Positions 1-6,647 of a DNA stretch of 64,000 nt are shown here, one piece after another. The stretch covers positions 1 through 64,000 of the forward strand of contig SACF01000001.1 in assembly GCA_009928665.1 (NCBI GenBank), given 5' to 3'. The notes under the pieces were generated by a model. That model worked only from the letters and a program-made list of their open reading frames with translations. It was not told the origin of the DNA and searched no databases. A program made the translations under genes and the position numbers. Each line of letters begins with the position of its first letter. The stretch's first letter is position 1. This stretch comes from Alphaproteobacteria bacterium. Lineage in GTDB: Bacteria; Bacteroidota; Bacteroidia; Bacteroidales; FEN-979.

Positions 1-116
1 GTTCTTCATCTTGCCGTCATTTACTGCAAGATACGGATAATTTCTGGTTAATCGAAGGGTTTTAACATTAATAGTGGCTCCCGTGAATGATCACCAAAGA
101 AAGCCGCCAAATCATA

Positions 117-293
117 TTAATCAGAAATCTCCCAACTCAAACAATTCAGACCACCACCACCCTTTGCGATTTCCGCACTGGGTATCTCATAAACATTACC
201 TTCTCCGAAAATCTCTACAAAACGGTTGAAAGCCTTGCGGTCTTTTTCTTCATCATCAAATGTTGGCAGGAAAACCTTCTTGTCTATTTGTAG
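117..293 (-). pseudogene. C-terminal fragment of an agmatine/peptidylarginine deiminase-family gene
   Basis: The 58 codons before the stop at 117-119 read as the last part of a guanidine-modifying deiminase: a strand ending KKVFLPTF, a helix with RKAFNRFVEIFG, then EIPSAEIAKGGGGLNC. In agmatine deiminases and Porphyromonas-type PADs the Cys after a Gly-rich turn near the C-terminus is the catalytic nucleophile. The recognisable tail meets the 118-bp repeat at 294, and the rest of the gene (some 280 residues or more) is absent. A short VNASVF stretch read from the repeat could still belong to the same family. The fragment has no plausible promoter. Assignment is from motif recognition only. 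Confidence 0.6.
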
Positions 294-411
294 AAAAACG
301 CTCGCATTGACCAGTCTTCGCAGAAGTAACCTGATCACTTCATTTAATTGATTGTTAATATTCTAAGATGGTCAGCAAAAATCGGCGGATGATGGTCAGT
401 TTGACCGGTGC
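294..411. repeat. 118-bp direct repeat, copy A, with mobile-element-end-like right part
   Basis: It matches 864-981 over its full 118 bp with about six substitutions (roughly 95 % identity). Its right part (about 366-411) holds two related units, each beginning GATGGTCAG and ending near CGGCG or CCGGTG. Arrays of such GGTCAG units are what I know from termini of IS21-type elements in Bacteroidota, so this may be a solo element end. Read on the minus strand it is open for about 23 codons and joins the deiminase fragment in frame. No transposase gene is present. Confidence 0.75.
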
Positions 412-426
412 GCCCACTTTATGGCA

Positions 427-434
427 TATCTTTG
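427..434 (+). promoter_or_regulatory. Bacteroidota -7 promoter box (TATCTTTG)
   Basis: A perfect TAnnTTTG box 18 nt before the ATG at 453. A TTTG at 400-403, inside repeat copy A, could be the -33 element, although the 23-nt spacer is a few bases longer than usual. If so, the repeat end supplies half of the promoter. Confidence 0.5.
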
Positions 435-452
435 TATTAAAATCAAGGTTAG

Positions 453-623
453 ATGAAACTCAACAAGGAAAAATTCGCAATTATTTACGCCTCAATGAGC
501 AAGGAAGACAGGGAGTTACTGGACAAGATAATGGAAAGTCAGATTCCAGAGCTAAAGCAACCTCAAGCGCCCCCACCGTCCAATCCCTCCAAGAAGACCT
601 TGCCGCCAAACGACAGCTTGTAA
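453..623 (+). CDS. Small hypothetical protein (56 aa) in the scarred left region
   Basis: An ATG-initiated 56-codon frame that begins MKLNKEKFAIIYASMSKED and ends in a Pro/Lys-rich tail (QAPPPSNPSKK). The first 35 residues look like an amphipathic, charged helix; the tail looks disordered. It follows a good TAnnTTTG box with a leader of roughly ten bases, which is why I prefer it to the overlapping longer frame at 368-661 that reads through the repeat. I recognise no family. It could be an accessory reading frame of a mobile element or a toxin/antitoxin-sized protein, but nothing here shows that. Confidence 0.45.
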   Translation: MKLNKEKFAIIYASMSKEDRELLDKIMESQIPELKQPQAPPPSNPSKKTLPPNDSL

Positions 624-682
624 GAGAAATAAAACCGTTGCGGAAAGAGGGAGTAATTTAATAGGCATATTGTGACCGGCAT

Positions 683-706
683 CTGGAAACCGAAAATCGT
701 TTCCAG
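683..706. repeat. Perfect 8-bp inverted repeat (hairpin)
   Basis: CTGGAAAC (683-690) and GTTTCCAG (699-706) pair perfectly around an 8-nt loop. It lies between the small ORF and the second truncated frame. There is no T-run on either side, so it is not a typical terminator. It could be a mobile-element end or a recombination scar. Confidence 0.5.
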
Positions 707-746
707 GCGACCCCAGGGGGTGAGAAAAATCAAATTTCAACCTTGT

Positions 747-863
747 TTATTTGATTATTGGATTATTTAGCTCTTCCTGAATAAAGAATTCATTCTTTTT
801 AAATGGCTTAAATCCATAAAATTCATTGTCCTTAAAGCTTTTAACCTCAGTACTATCACTGGA
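747..863 (-). pseudogene. Truncated 3' end of an unidentified minus-strand gene
   Basis: A 38-codon open stretch ends at the stop at 747-749 and contains VKSFKDNEFYGFKPF and FFIQEELNNPIIK. The mix of aromatic, Lys and Asn residues looks protein-like, and the frame is continuous with the minus-strand frame of repeat copy B starting at 864. The stretch is too short for the usual ORF cutoff. I cannot name a family. Together with the fragment at 117-293 it makes two different C-terminal tails, each joined to the same repeat in the same frame. Confidence 0.4.
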
Positions 864-981
864 AAAAACGCTCGCATTAACCAGTCTTCGCCGAAGTAAC
901 CTGATCACTTCATTTAATTGATTGCTAATATTCTAAGATGGTCAGTCAAAATCGGCGGATGGTGGTCAGTTTGACCGGTGC
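864..981. repeat. 118-bp direct repeat, copy B
   Basis: Second copy of the repeat at 294-411, same orientation, same length, about six mismatches. The minus-strand reading is again open through the left part and again ends in VNASVF at the boundary, then continues into a different tail (747-863). The right end again carries the two GGTCAG units. The DNA outside the copies (before 294/864, after 411/981) is not similar, apart from the adjoining A-run on the left, so the boundaries are fairly sharp. Confidence 0.75.
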
Positions 982-1340
982 ATCCAGATTATCAGGCTAT
1001 TAAATATAAAAGTAAAAAATCAATAAACTTCTCACCTATATGTCAATCAAGCTAATTTATATCCATTAAAAAATAAAAATAGCACCGCTTGATAGTTTTT
1101 CGTAACAAAAGAATTTACTGCCTTGAAAGATAGCCCCACAAAATGATTTCTTTCTTACTACTTCCAAACCGTATCGATTGGGGATATTATAGCATTGATT
1201 TATGCAATAACCGCAGAGAAATTATCAGTCTACTGCCTTGATCGTTTCCGATGGGCCTGTTTAAGTCCGGAAAAATCACCACCAGGAGCAAAATACACCA
1301 CTGGGAGATGTCTTACTGCTTCGTGGAAAGGTAAACGTTA
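982..1340. other. Non-coding stretch without recognisable features
   Basis: AT-rich DNA between repeat copy B and the stop codon of the serine hydrolase. I find no sizeable frame, no TAnnTTTG box in a useful place, no tRNA and no clear hairpin. It is probably decayed sequence belonging to the scarred region. Confidence 0.6.
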
Positions 1341-2468
1341 TCAGAAGTCAGGTCCGTAAAGGATATGAACAAACCTGGTAAAGAGCGTGCTGGGATCGTT
1401 CTCTGGCCCGATGAGTAGAGAGTTGTAGTAAATAATGATGGAGCACTGCTTGTCATTGCTGTGGTACATGTTGGTCATGTAAGCTGGCATTTCACCACTG
1501 TGACCGTAAAAGGTGCCTTGTTTGGCGATGCCTATTCCATATGCGACATCGCTCATCTGGTAGAAGTCCCTGTTCAGCCTGCGGACCTGCAGTGTGTCGG
1601 GCAATAGTCCGCCACCCACCAATGTTTCAGCGAATTTCTGGAGTTCCCTTGGTGTTGAATAAGCCGATCCGGCTGCCCAGTAAACAGAGGCATCGAAATA
1701 CTCGGTGAAATCTTCTCCGGGAATGTAATCGATGAAATAGTAGCCCCGGCCATGATCCCCTGGCAGGCTTACCCCTGTAGTGATGAACCCGGTATTCACA
1801 AGGTTCAGGGGCCTTATGATACGATTGGTTATCTCTTGTTCAAGGCTGTTGCCCGTTATCCTTTCAATGATTTTTCCAATGAGTATCGTGTTGGTATTGG
1901 AGTACCCCCAGCCCGACCCCGGCGATGCATCGTAACCAGCCTGGAACCCCAGGTTGACGAGCTCGTCGTGAGTCCATATTTTAGTGGGGTTTTCACGCAT
2001 GGTGATGAACAGAGAGGGTTCAATATGAAAATAATCGTGAATCCTGCTGGTCATGTTGGTAAGCATGAGGATGGTCACACTATCGGCCTTGGGATACTGG
2101 GGGAAGAATTTCGAGAGTTTGTCGCTGAGGTTGAGTTTGCCTTCACCGACAAGTTGAAGCAAAACGGTAATTGTCAGTGTCTTGGTGACGCTTCCAATCC
2201 GGAATACCAGATTTCCGTCGGATGGGAGGTTGTTGGGAATGTCGCGCACTCCGGTTGAATACAACCAGTCAATGCCTTTTTTGCGGTCGACAACCAGTGC
2301 CACAACCCCGGGGACTTTCGTCGTTTTCACAACCGAATCGGCTGCCTGTTTCATTTGAACGATGAGTGCCTGGTTGGGGTCAGAGACCTTTTCGTCAGTC
2401 TTCCTGCAGGAAATAAAGGTTCCGGTTAAAAACAGAATGGATAAAAGTAATCTAAGGCTGATTTTCAT
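1341..2468 (-). CDS. Serine hydrolase lipoprotein of the class C beta-lactamase / DD-peptidase family
   Basis: This 375-residue protein has a lipoprotein signal peptide with the lipobox ending FISC (Cys21), so it is probably anchored to a membrane facing the periplasm or surface. It has the three hallmarks of the beta-lactamase-fold serine hydrolases: S93-V-T-K96 (nucleophile and general base), Y189-S-N191, and HSG in YGHSGEMP towards the C-terminus in place of KTG. Such proteins hydrolyse D-amino-acid peptides, esters or amides; the substrate cannot be read from sequence, and resistance to beta-lactams should not be assumed. It stands alone, between two stretches of mobile-element-like debris. 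Confidence 0.85.
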   Translation of the reverse strand: MKISLRLLLSILFLTGTFISCRKTDEKVSDPNQALIVQMKQAADSVVKTTKVPGVVALVVDRKKGIDWLYSTGVRDIPNNLPSDGNLVFRIGSVTKTLTITVLLQLVGEGKLNLSDKLSKFFPQYPKADSVTILMLTNMTSRIHDYFHIEPSLFITMRENPTKIWTHDELVNLGFQAGYDASPGSGWGYSNTNTILIGKIIERITGNSLEQEITNRIIRPLNLVNTGFITTGVSLPGDHGRGYYFIDYIPGEDFTEYFDASVYWAAGSAYSTPRELQKFAETLVGGGLLPDTLQVRRLNRDFYQMSDVAYGIGIAKQGTFYGHSGEMPAYMTNMYHSNDKQCSIIIYYNSLLIGPENDPSTLFTRFVHILYGPDF

Positions 2469-2660
2469 GATGACTTAAATTTACGGTTCAGACATTCTTC
2501 TTGTCAATAAAGGTATACCTTTTTTAACTAATGTTGGTTACTCGGGCAATCTTTGGGGAACTTATAGTATATTTCGCCAGAAGATTTTGACGGTTACCTT
2601 ACCACTGTCAAATTCAAAAAACTGAAAATAAATCTTACACAATAGGCCAGGCCGTTAATA

Positions 2661-2828
2661 CTGACCACATTGCGCCGATTTAGTCCGCACCCTTAACCGA
2701 TTAACGATCAATTCACAAGAGGGGTCCATGTGAACCGGCCTGTGATGAATAAAGGATAAATGTTAAACCAGGGCATTTAACTTTGGGGGGTCAATTTGAA
2801 GCGTACAAGAGGGGTCAATTAGAGCGTA
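2661..2828. mobile_element. Remnants of insertion-sequence ends (IS21-like terminal repeats)
   Basis: Several related short units occur here without a transposase: CTGACCACATTGCGCCGATT at 2661-2680 (resembling the reverse complement of a GGTCAG...CGGCG unit in the 118-bp repeat), ACAAGAGGGGTCCATGTGAA from 2715, GGGGTCAATTTGAAGCG from 2787, and ACAAGAGGGGTCAATTAGAG from 2805. Tandem ends built on GGGGTCAATTT or GGTCAGTTTG motifs are known from IS21-family elements in this phylum. What is seen is the repetition; the family name is inference. Confidence 0.4.
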
Positions 2829-2972
2829 AAATCCATTCTATCACAGTTTCATTAAATCCTGATGATCGAAAAAATCAGTCAATTTGTAATTGACAAGAGT
2901 CAAATGGATTCATAAGTTAATAATGCTGATTAACCCGATTTGACTATTACTTGTTTGTGAAAATGTTTGTGA

Positions 2973-3012
2973 TAAACAAAAAGCCACTCACAATTTTTAT
3001 CTGTAAGTGGCT
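2973..3012 (-). terminator. Intrinsic terminator of the tRNA gene
   Basis: On the minus strand AGCCACTTAC (3012-3003) pairs with GTGAGTGGCT (2991-2982), nine of ten positions, and is followed at once by TTTTTGTTT. It starts about ten bases after the 3' end of the tRNA, so it is well placed to end that transcript. Confidence 0.75.
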
Positions 3013-3022
3013 GATTTTGAAG

Positions 3023-3096
3023 TGGGCCCAACAGGACTTGAACCTGTGGCCAGCTGATTATGAGTCAGCTGCTCTAACCGTCTGAGCTATGGGCCC
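3023..3096 (-). tRNA. tRNA with anticodon CAT (elongator Met or lysidine-type Ile)
   Basis: The 74-nt minus-strand sequence folds as a standard tRNA: acceptor GGGCCCA/TGGGCCC with discriminator A, D-stem GCTC/GAGC, anticodon stem GCTGA/TCAGC enclosing CTCATAA (anticodon CAT), a 5-nt variable loop, and T-arm ACAGG-TTCAAGT-CCTGT. CCA is not encoded. A CAT elongator can be tRNA-Met or the tRNA-Ile2 whose C34 TilS converts to lysidine; C4-G69 and C5-G68, features TilS prefers in E. coli, are present, but that does not settle it. It is unlikely to be initiator tRNA, since the anticodon stem lacks the three consecutive G-C pairs. Confidence 0.9.
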
Positions 3097-3181
3097 GTTC
3101 AGCCGGCAGAACTTCTGCTGGCTGAATCTGAAAAAGGTGTGCAAAATTAGTAAATTCTTATGATTTTTGCAAATTGAATCC

Positions 3182-3217
3182 GACCCCCGTCGGGGTGGTA
3201 CCACCCCGACGGGGTCC
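3182..3217. repeat. GC-rich near-perfect palindrome, copy 1
   Basis: Left arm GACCCCCGTCGGGGTGGT and right arm ACCACCCCGACGGGGTC pair over 17 bp with one extra C on the left. It consists of two ACCCCGTCGGGGT-type modules in opposite orientation around GGTACC. Related modules recur at 60989-61030. Its GC content stands out from the surroundings. It lies between the divergent tRNA and the HAD gene and may form a strong hairpin in the HAD leader. Confidence 0.7.
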
Positions 3218-3232
3218 ATTAATCGTCTTCCC

Positions 3233-3883
3233 GTGAAACTGCGTCCCGACCTTTTCCCTTTTTCCTCTTCCATCGAGAACATCATTTTCGATTTTGGAGG
3301 GGTGATTTGTGATCTTAACCCTGAAATCACTGAAAAAAAATGCCTTGAACTGGGTTTCAGGGTCGGTGATCCCGCAGCACCCGGGGAATCCCAAAAATTG
3401 GTCGAAGATCTGGAACGCGGTTCCATTACCGATAGTGCGTTCCGGAAGAACATGCGAAAGCTGTTTGATCAGCCCGTCACCGATCAGCAGATCGATGATG
3501 CCTGGAATGCACTTCTTGTCGATATCCCGGAATCCCGCATACAATGTCTCGAACAGGTGAAAAAGCATTACCGGCTCTTTCTGCTGAGCAATACCAACGA
3601 AATCCATTACAGGTATTACCTGCAAATGTTCCGTGAAAAGACAGGGTACCACGACTTTTCCCCGATCTTTGAAAAAACCTATTTTTCCTGCCGATTGAAA
3701 ATGATCAAACCCGATCCCGGGATTTTCAGGTTTGTGATCAACGACAGCAAGCTCGATCCCGCGAAAACCCTGTTTATCGACGACACGTTGAAGCATGTGG
3801 AGGGCTCCTGTGTGGCGGGCCTTCACGGGTATCGGTTACGGATCGATCAGGGTGAACAAATCATGGATCTCTTTGGAGGATAA
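3233..3883 (+). CDS. HAD-superfamily hydrolase (YihX-like phosphatase)
   Basis: The product has the four HAD motifs in order: FDFGGV (nucleophile Asp; the second Asp of DxDxT is Gly, as in YihX-type sugar phosphatases), the motif II Ser in LLSNTN, the motif III Lys in KPDPGIF, and motif IV FIDDT. A helical cap lies between motifs I and II. It probably hydrolyses a small phosphate ester such as a sugar phosphate in the cytoplasm. I chose the GTG at 3233, just after the palindrome; an ATG at 3167 is in frame but would translate the palindrome (DPRRGGTTPTG), which looks unlike family N-termini. The gene is divergent from the tRNA. The start is uncertain, the family is not. Confidence 0.85.
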   Translation: MKLRPDLFPFSSSIENIIFDFGGVICDLNPEITEKKCLELGFRVGDPAAPGESQKLVEDLERGSITDSAFRKNMRKLFDQPVTDQQIDDAWNALLVDIPESRIQCLEQVKKHYRLFLLSNTNEIHYRYYLQMFREKTGYHDFSPIFEKTYFSCRLKMIKPDPGIFRFVINDSKLDPAKTLFIDDTLKHVEGSCVAGLHGYRLRIDQGEQIMDLFGG

Positions 3884-4059
3884 TGGATTGGGGCTGTTAA
3901 AACCCTTATCATCCCTTCAATTCAGATTATCTCACGGGATTTGTCTTGTTCAGGAGTTGGATCTGTCGCTACTTTCAGGGATGATTCCTTCGCATCGGAG
4001 GGTTGAATCCAATCTGAATTCGTAACAGGAAAAAACTTGACATGTGCCTAAAAAAGCAT

Positions 4060-4067
4060 TAACTTTG
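4060..4067 (+). promoter_or_regulatory. -7 box (TAACTTTG) before queA
   Basis: TAnnTTTG box 26 nt before the queA ATG, with CTTG at 4036-4039 as an imperfect -33 element at a 20-nt spacing. It should serve queA and ispD. Confidence 0.6.
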
Positions 4068-4093
4068 CGCCCCCTTTTAACCGGCAAAAGAAT

Positions 4094-5143
4094 ATGAAAT
4101 TATCTCAATTTCGCTTCCACCTTCCCCCCGAACTCATTGCCAATCACCCCCCAAAACAGCGTGATGAAGTTCCCATGATCATCCTGGATCGTACGAAACA
4201 AACCATCGAACATGGGCAGTTCAAAGACATTCTCAACTACTTCGGTGATGGAGATGTCTTTATCATCAACAACACCAAAGTATTCCCTGCCCGGTTATAT
4301 GGCGAGAAAGAAAAAACAGGAGCTAAAATCGAGGTCTTCCTGTTACGGGAATTGAACAGGGATTCGCGTCTTTGGGATGTGCTGGTCGATCCTGCCCGGA
4401 AAATCAGGATCGGGAACAAACTCTATTTTGGTGATGATGATTCGCTGGTTGCTGAAGTCATTGACAATACAACCTCCAGGGGCAGGACCATTCGTTTTCT
4501 GTTCGACGGACCTTATGAGGAGTTTAAAAAAACCATACAACGTCTGGGTGAAACCCCGTTACCCAAGATTCATAACCGTCAGGCCACCCCGGAAGATGAA
4601 GAGCGGTACCAGACCATCTTCGCCAAACATGAAGGGGCCGTAGCCGCTCCAACGGCCGGACTGCATTTCAGCCGTGAAATCATAAAACGTCTTGAACTGC
4701 AGGGTGTTTCTTTCGCCGAGATCACCCTCCACCTGGGATTGGGAAATTTCAGGACCATCGATGTGGAGGATTTAACCAAACATAAGATGGATTCGGAGGA
4801 GATGATCATTGAACCTGAAACTGCCGAGATCGTCAACCGGTCGATGGCCCGCAAAGGTCGTATTGTCGCCGTCGGAACTACCAGCATGAAAGCCATCGAA
4901 TCGTCGGTCACCATCTCAGGCAACCTGAAACCTTACCGGGGCTGGACTAATAAATTCATTTTCCCGCCTTATGAATTCAGCATTGCCAACGCCATGATCA
5001 CCAACCTGCACCTCCCCCAATCGCCCATGATGATGATGGTTGCCGCATTCGCGGGTTATGATCTTCTGATGAAGGCCTATGAAACCGCCGTTGAAAAGAA
5101 ATACAAATTCTTTACCTACGGCCACCCGATGCTCATTTTCTAA
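4094..5143 (+). CDS. queA: S-adenosylmethionine:tRNA ribosyltransferase-isomerase QueA
   Basis: This enzyme transfers and isomerises the ribosyl part of SAM onto 7-aminomethyl-7-deazaguanine at position 34 of GUN-anticodon tRNAs, giving epoxyqueuosine in the queuosine pathway. The 349-residue length is normal for the family. The sequence starts [16 protein letters not shown], has the N-terminal strand [17 protein letters not shown], the central [10 protein letters not shown] and [11 protein letters not shown] segments, and C-terminal [12 protein letters not shown], all strongly conserved in QueA. A promoter box lies just upstream, and ispD follows after 11 bp, so they are probably co-transcribed. 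No other queuosine gene is in the window. Confidence 0.97.
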   Translation: MKLSQFRFHLPPELIANHPPKQRDEVPMIILDRTKQTIEHGQFKDILNYFGDGDVFIINNTKVFPARLYGEKEKTGAKIEVFLLRELNRDSRLWDVLVDPARKIRIGNKLYFGDDDSLVAEVIDNTTSRGRTIRFLFDGPYEEFKKTIQRLGETPLPKIHNRQATPEDEERYQTIFAKHEGAVAAPTAGLHFSREIIKRLELQGVSFAEITLHLGLGNFRTIDVEDLTKHKMDSEEMIIEPETAEIVNRSMARKGRIVAVGTTSMKAIESSVTISGNLKPYRGWTNKFIFPPYEFSIANAMITNLHLPQSPMMMMVAAFAGYDLLMKAYETAVEKKYKFFTYGHPMLIF

Positions 5144-5154
5144 GCCTCTTTCTT

Positions 5155-5826
5155 TTGAAAAAATCGGTGATCATCGTAGCAGGTGGATCCGGATCCAGGA
5201 TGCACGCGACGATGCCTAAACAATTTCTGTTATTGCAGGATAAACCGATGCTGCTGTACAGCATGGAACGGTTCTCTTTTACCTGCCGGGGAATCGATAT
5301 TATCGTTGTCCTTCCGGAACATCATTTCAAAACCTGGGAGTCTCTTTGTGAGCAGTATCATGTTGATCTGCCCCATCGCGTTGCCCCGGGGGGAGTGACC
5401 CGGTTCGACTCTGTAAAAAACGGCCTGGATCTTATTGTGGACGAAGGATTGGTGGCGGTCCATGATGCCGCCCGTCCCCTGGTTTCTGAAAGCCTGATCC
5501 ACGCGGCTTTTGATTGTGCCGTCAAGCTGGGCAACGGGGTTCCTGCCATCCCTGTTCAAGAATCCATGAGAAAGATGGAACATGACCGTAGTTCACCGGT
5601 CAACCGGAATCTTTACCGTTTGATACAGACCCCGCAGATTTTCACGTCAGGTTCGCTGAAATCAGCCTACCGGCAACCTTACCGGGAACAATTTACCGAT
5701 GATGCCACCGTGGTAGAATGCCTGGGTGAAAAGATCAATCTGATCCCCGGAGATCATAACAATATAAAGATTACAAACCATGAGGATCTGGAAATTGCCG
5801 GATTCCTCATGGGAAGATCCAAATGA
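5155..5826 (+). CDS. ispD: 2-C-methyl-D-erythritol 4-phosphate cytidylyltransferase IspD
   Basis: IspD joins CTP and methylerythritol 4-phosphate to CDP-ME, the third step of the non-mevalonate isoprenoid pathway. The nucleotide-binding loop is AGGSGSRM with Arg15, followed by Lys22 in MPKQF, both needed for catalysis; HDAARPLV provides the acidic metal-site segment and DDATVVE the later conserved Asp. Length 223 is typical. The frame starts with TTG at 5155, 11 bp after queA; no ATG is available close to the conserved start. Probably translated from the queA transcript. Confidence 0.95.
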   Translation: MKKSVIIVAGGSGSRMHATMPKQFLLLQDKPMLLYSMERFSFTCRGIDIIVVLPEHHFKTWESLCEQYHVDLPHRVAPGGVTRFDSVKNGLDLIVDEGLVAVHDAARPLVSESLIHAAFDCAVKLGNGVPAIPVQESMRKMEHDRSSPVNRNLYRLIQTPQIFTSGSLKSAYRQPYREQFTDDATVVECLGEKINLIPGDHNNIKITNHEDLEIAGFLMGRSK

Positions 5827-5884
5827 ACTTCTTTATTTGTAAACCTGTTCCGATCCGGCCTATCAGAATAAATCTGGATTTTGA

Positions 5885-5892
5885 TACCTTTG
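5885..5892 (+). promoter_or_regulatory. -7 box (TACCTTTG) before ruvC
   Basis: TAnnTTTG box 18 nt before the ATG at 5911. It overlaps the first codons of the longest ruvC frame (TTG at 5881), which argues for the ATG as the true start. No clear -33 TTTG is seen. Confidence 0.45.
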
Positions 5893-5910
5893 GACTCCCA
5901 ACATGAAACT

Positions 5911-6468
5911 ATGACCGTTGACCGGATTATCCTGGGAATTGATCCCGGAACGACCATTATGGGCTATGGACTGATCTGTGTTACGGACCGGAAAATCAAG
6001 CTTATCACGATGGGTGTGCTCAAGCTGGGTAAGTATAGCGATCACGCTGTTCGGTTGAAAATGATTTTTGAACGGATGATCGCGATCATCTCAATGTATC
6101 ATCCCGATGAAATGGCGATTGAAGCTCCCTTTTTCGGAAAAAATGTCCAATCGATGTTGAAACTCGGCAGGGCCCAGGGTGTCGCTATTGCTGCCGCCCT
6201 CTCGCGATCCATACCGGTATCGGAGTATTCACCCCGAAAAATCAAACAATCCATTACCGGAAAGGGATCGGCCTCCAAGGAACAGGTCGCCGCCATGCTC
6301 ACCACCTTGCTGAAAATTGACGAAAATCCCGAAACCCTTGATGCAACCGACGGTCTTGCAGCAGCGGTGTGTCATTATTTTCAAAAAGGAAGTCCCGATG
6401 CAGAGAAGAAATTCTCAGGATGGAAGGCTTTTGTAAACGCGAATCCACAGCGGGTAGGCAACAAGTAA
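5911..6468 (+). CDS. ruvC: Crossover junction endodeoxyribonuclease RuvC
   Basis: RuvC is the dimeric, Mg-dependent resolvase that cuts Holliday junctions handed over by RuvAB. Counting from the ATG at 5911 the product has 185 residues and all four catalytic acids of the RNase H-like fold: Asp11 (GIDPGTT), Glu71 (IEAPFFGKN), Asp144 and Asp147 ([13 protein letters not shown]). The Lys/Arg-rich [19 protein letters not shown] segment is the usual DNA-contact region. A longer TTG start at 5881 would overlap a promoter box. It lies 84 bp after ispD; ruvA and ruvB are not in the window. Confidence 0.95.
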   Translation: MTVDRIILGIDPGTTIMGYGLICVTDRKIKLITMGVLKLGKYSDHAVRLKMIFERMIAIISMYHPDEMAIEAPFFGKNVQSMLKLGRAQGVAIAAALSRSIPVSEYSPRKIKQSITGKGSASKEQVAAMLTTLLKIDENPETLDATDGLAAAVCHYFQKGSPDAEKKFSGWKAFVNANPQRVGNK

Positions 6469-6593
6469 TAGGGAAGAAAGTAGTTCAAAGTTTAAAATCC
6501 AAATCAGGGATTAGGCATTGGCCATTTGACAATAGGCAATAGGAAAAAAATTATTTAAAATGCAAATGTCAAAATTCATAATTCTCAAATTAC

Positions 6594-6646
6594 CACATCA
6601 GCACATCAGCACATTAGCACATTGTCAATTGTCCATTGTCAATTGT
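6594..6646. repeat. Short tandem repeat array (8-bp units)
   Basis: Units CACATCAG, CACATCAG, CACATTAG and CACATTGT follow each other at 6594-6625, then CAATTGTC/CATTGTC/AATTG echoes to 6646. It sits between the convergent ruvC and arginase-fold genes and ends at the stop codon of the latter. Such arrays are prone to slippage, so copy number probably varies between strains. Confidence 0.65.
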
Positions 6647-6647
6647 A

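Noticed and set aside
294-981. Two direct repeats separated by a small ORF as an integron cassette array (attC sites)
   Set aside because: No convincing RYYYAAC/GTRRRRY core pair or long imperfect palindrome is seen, no integrase is present, and the right ends look more like insertion-sequence termini.
3167-3232. ATG start of the HAD gene before the palindrome
   Set aside because: It would translate the GC-rich repeat (DPRRGGTTPTG) into the protein; the GTG at 3233 comes right after it. It remains possible.
3795-4025. Open frame after the HAD gene
   Set aside because: It overlaps the end of the HAD gene in another frame, its translation resembles no protein family, and it has no promoter box.
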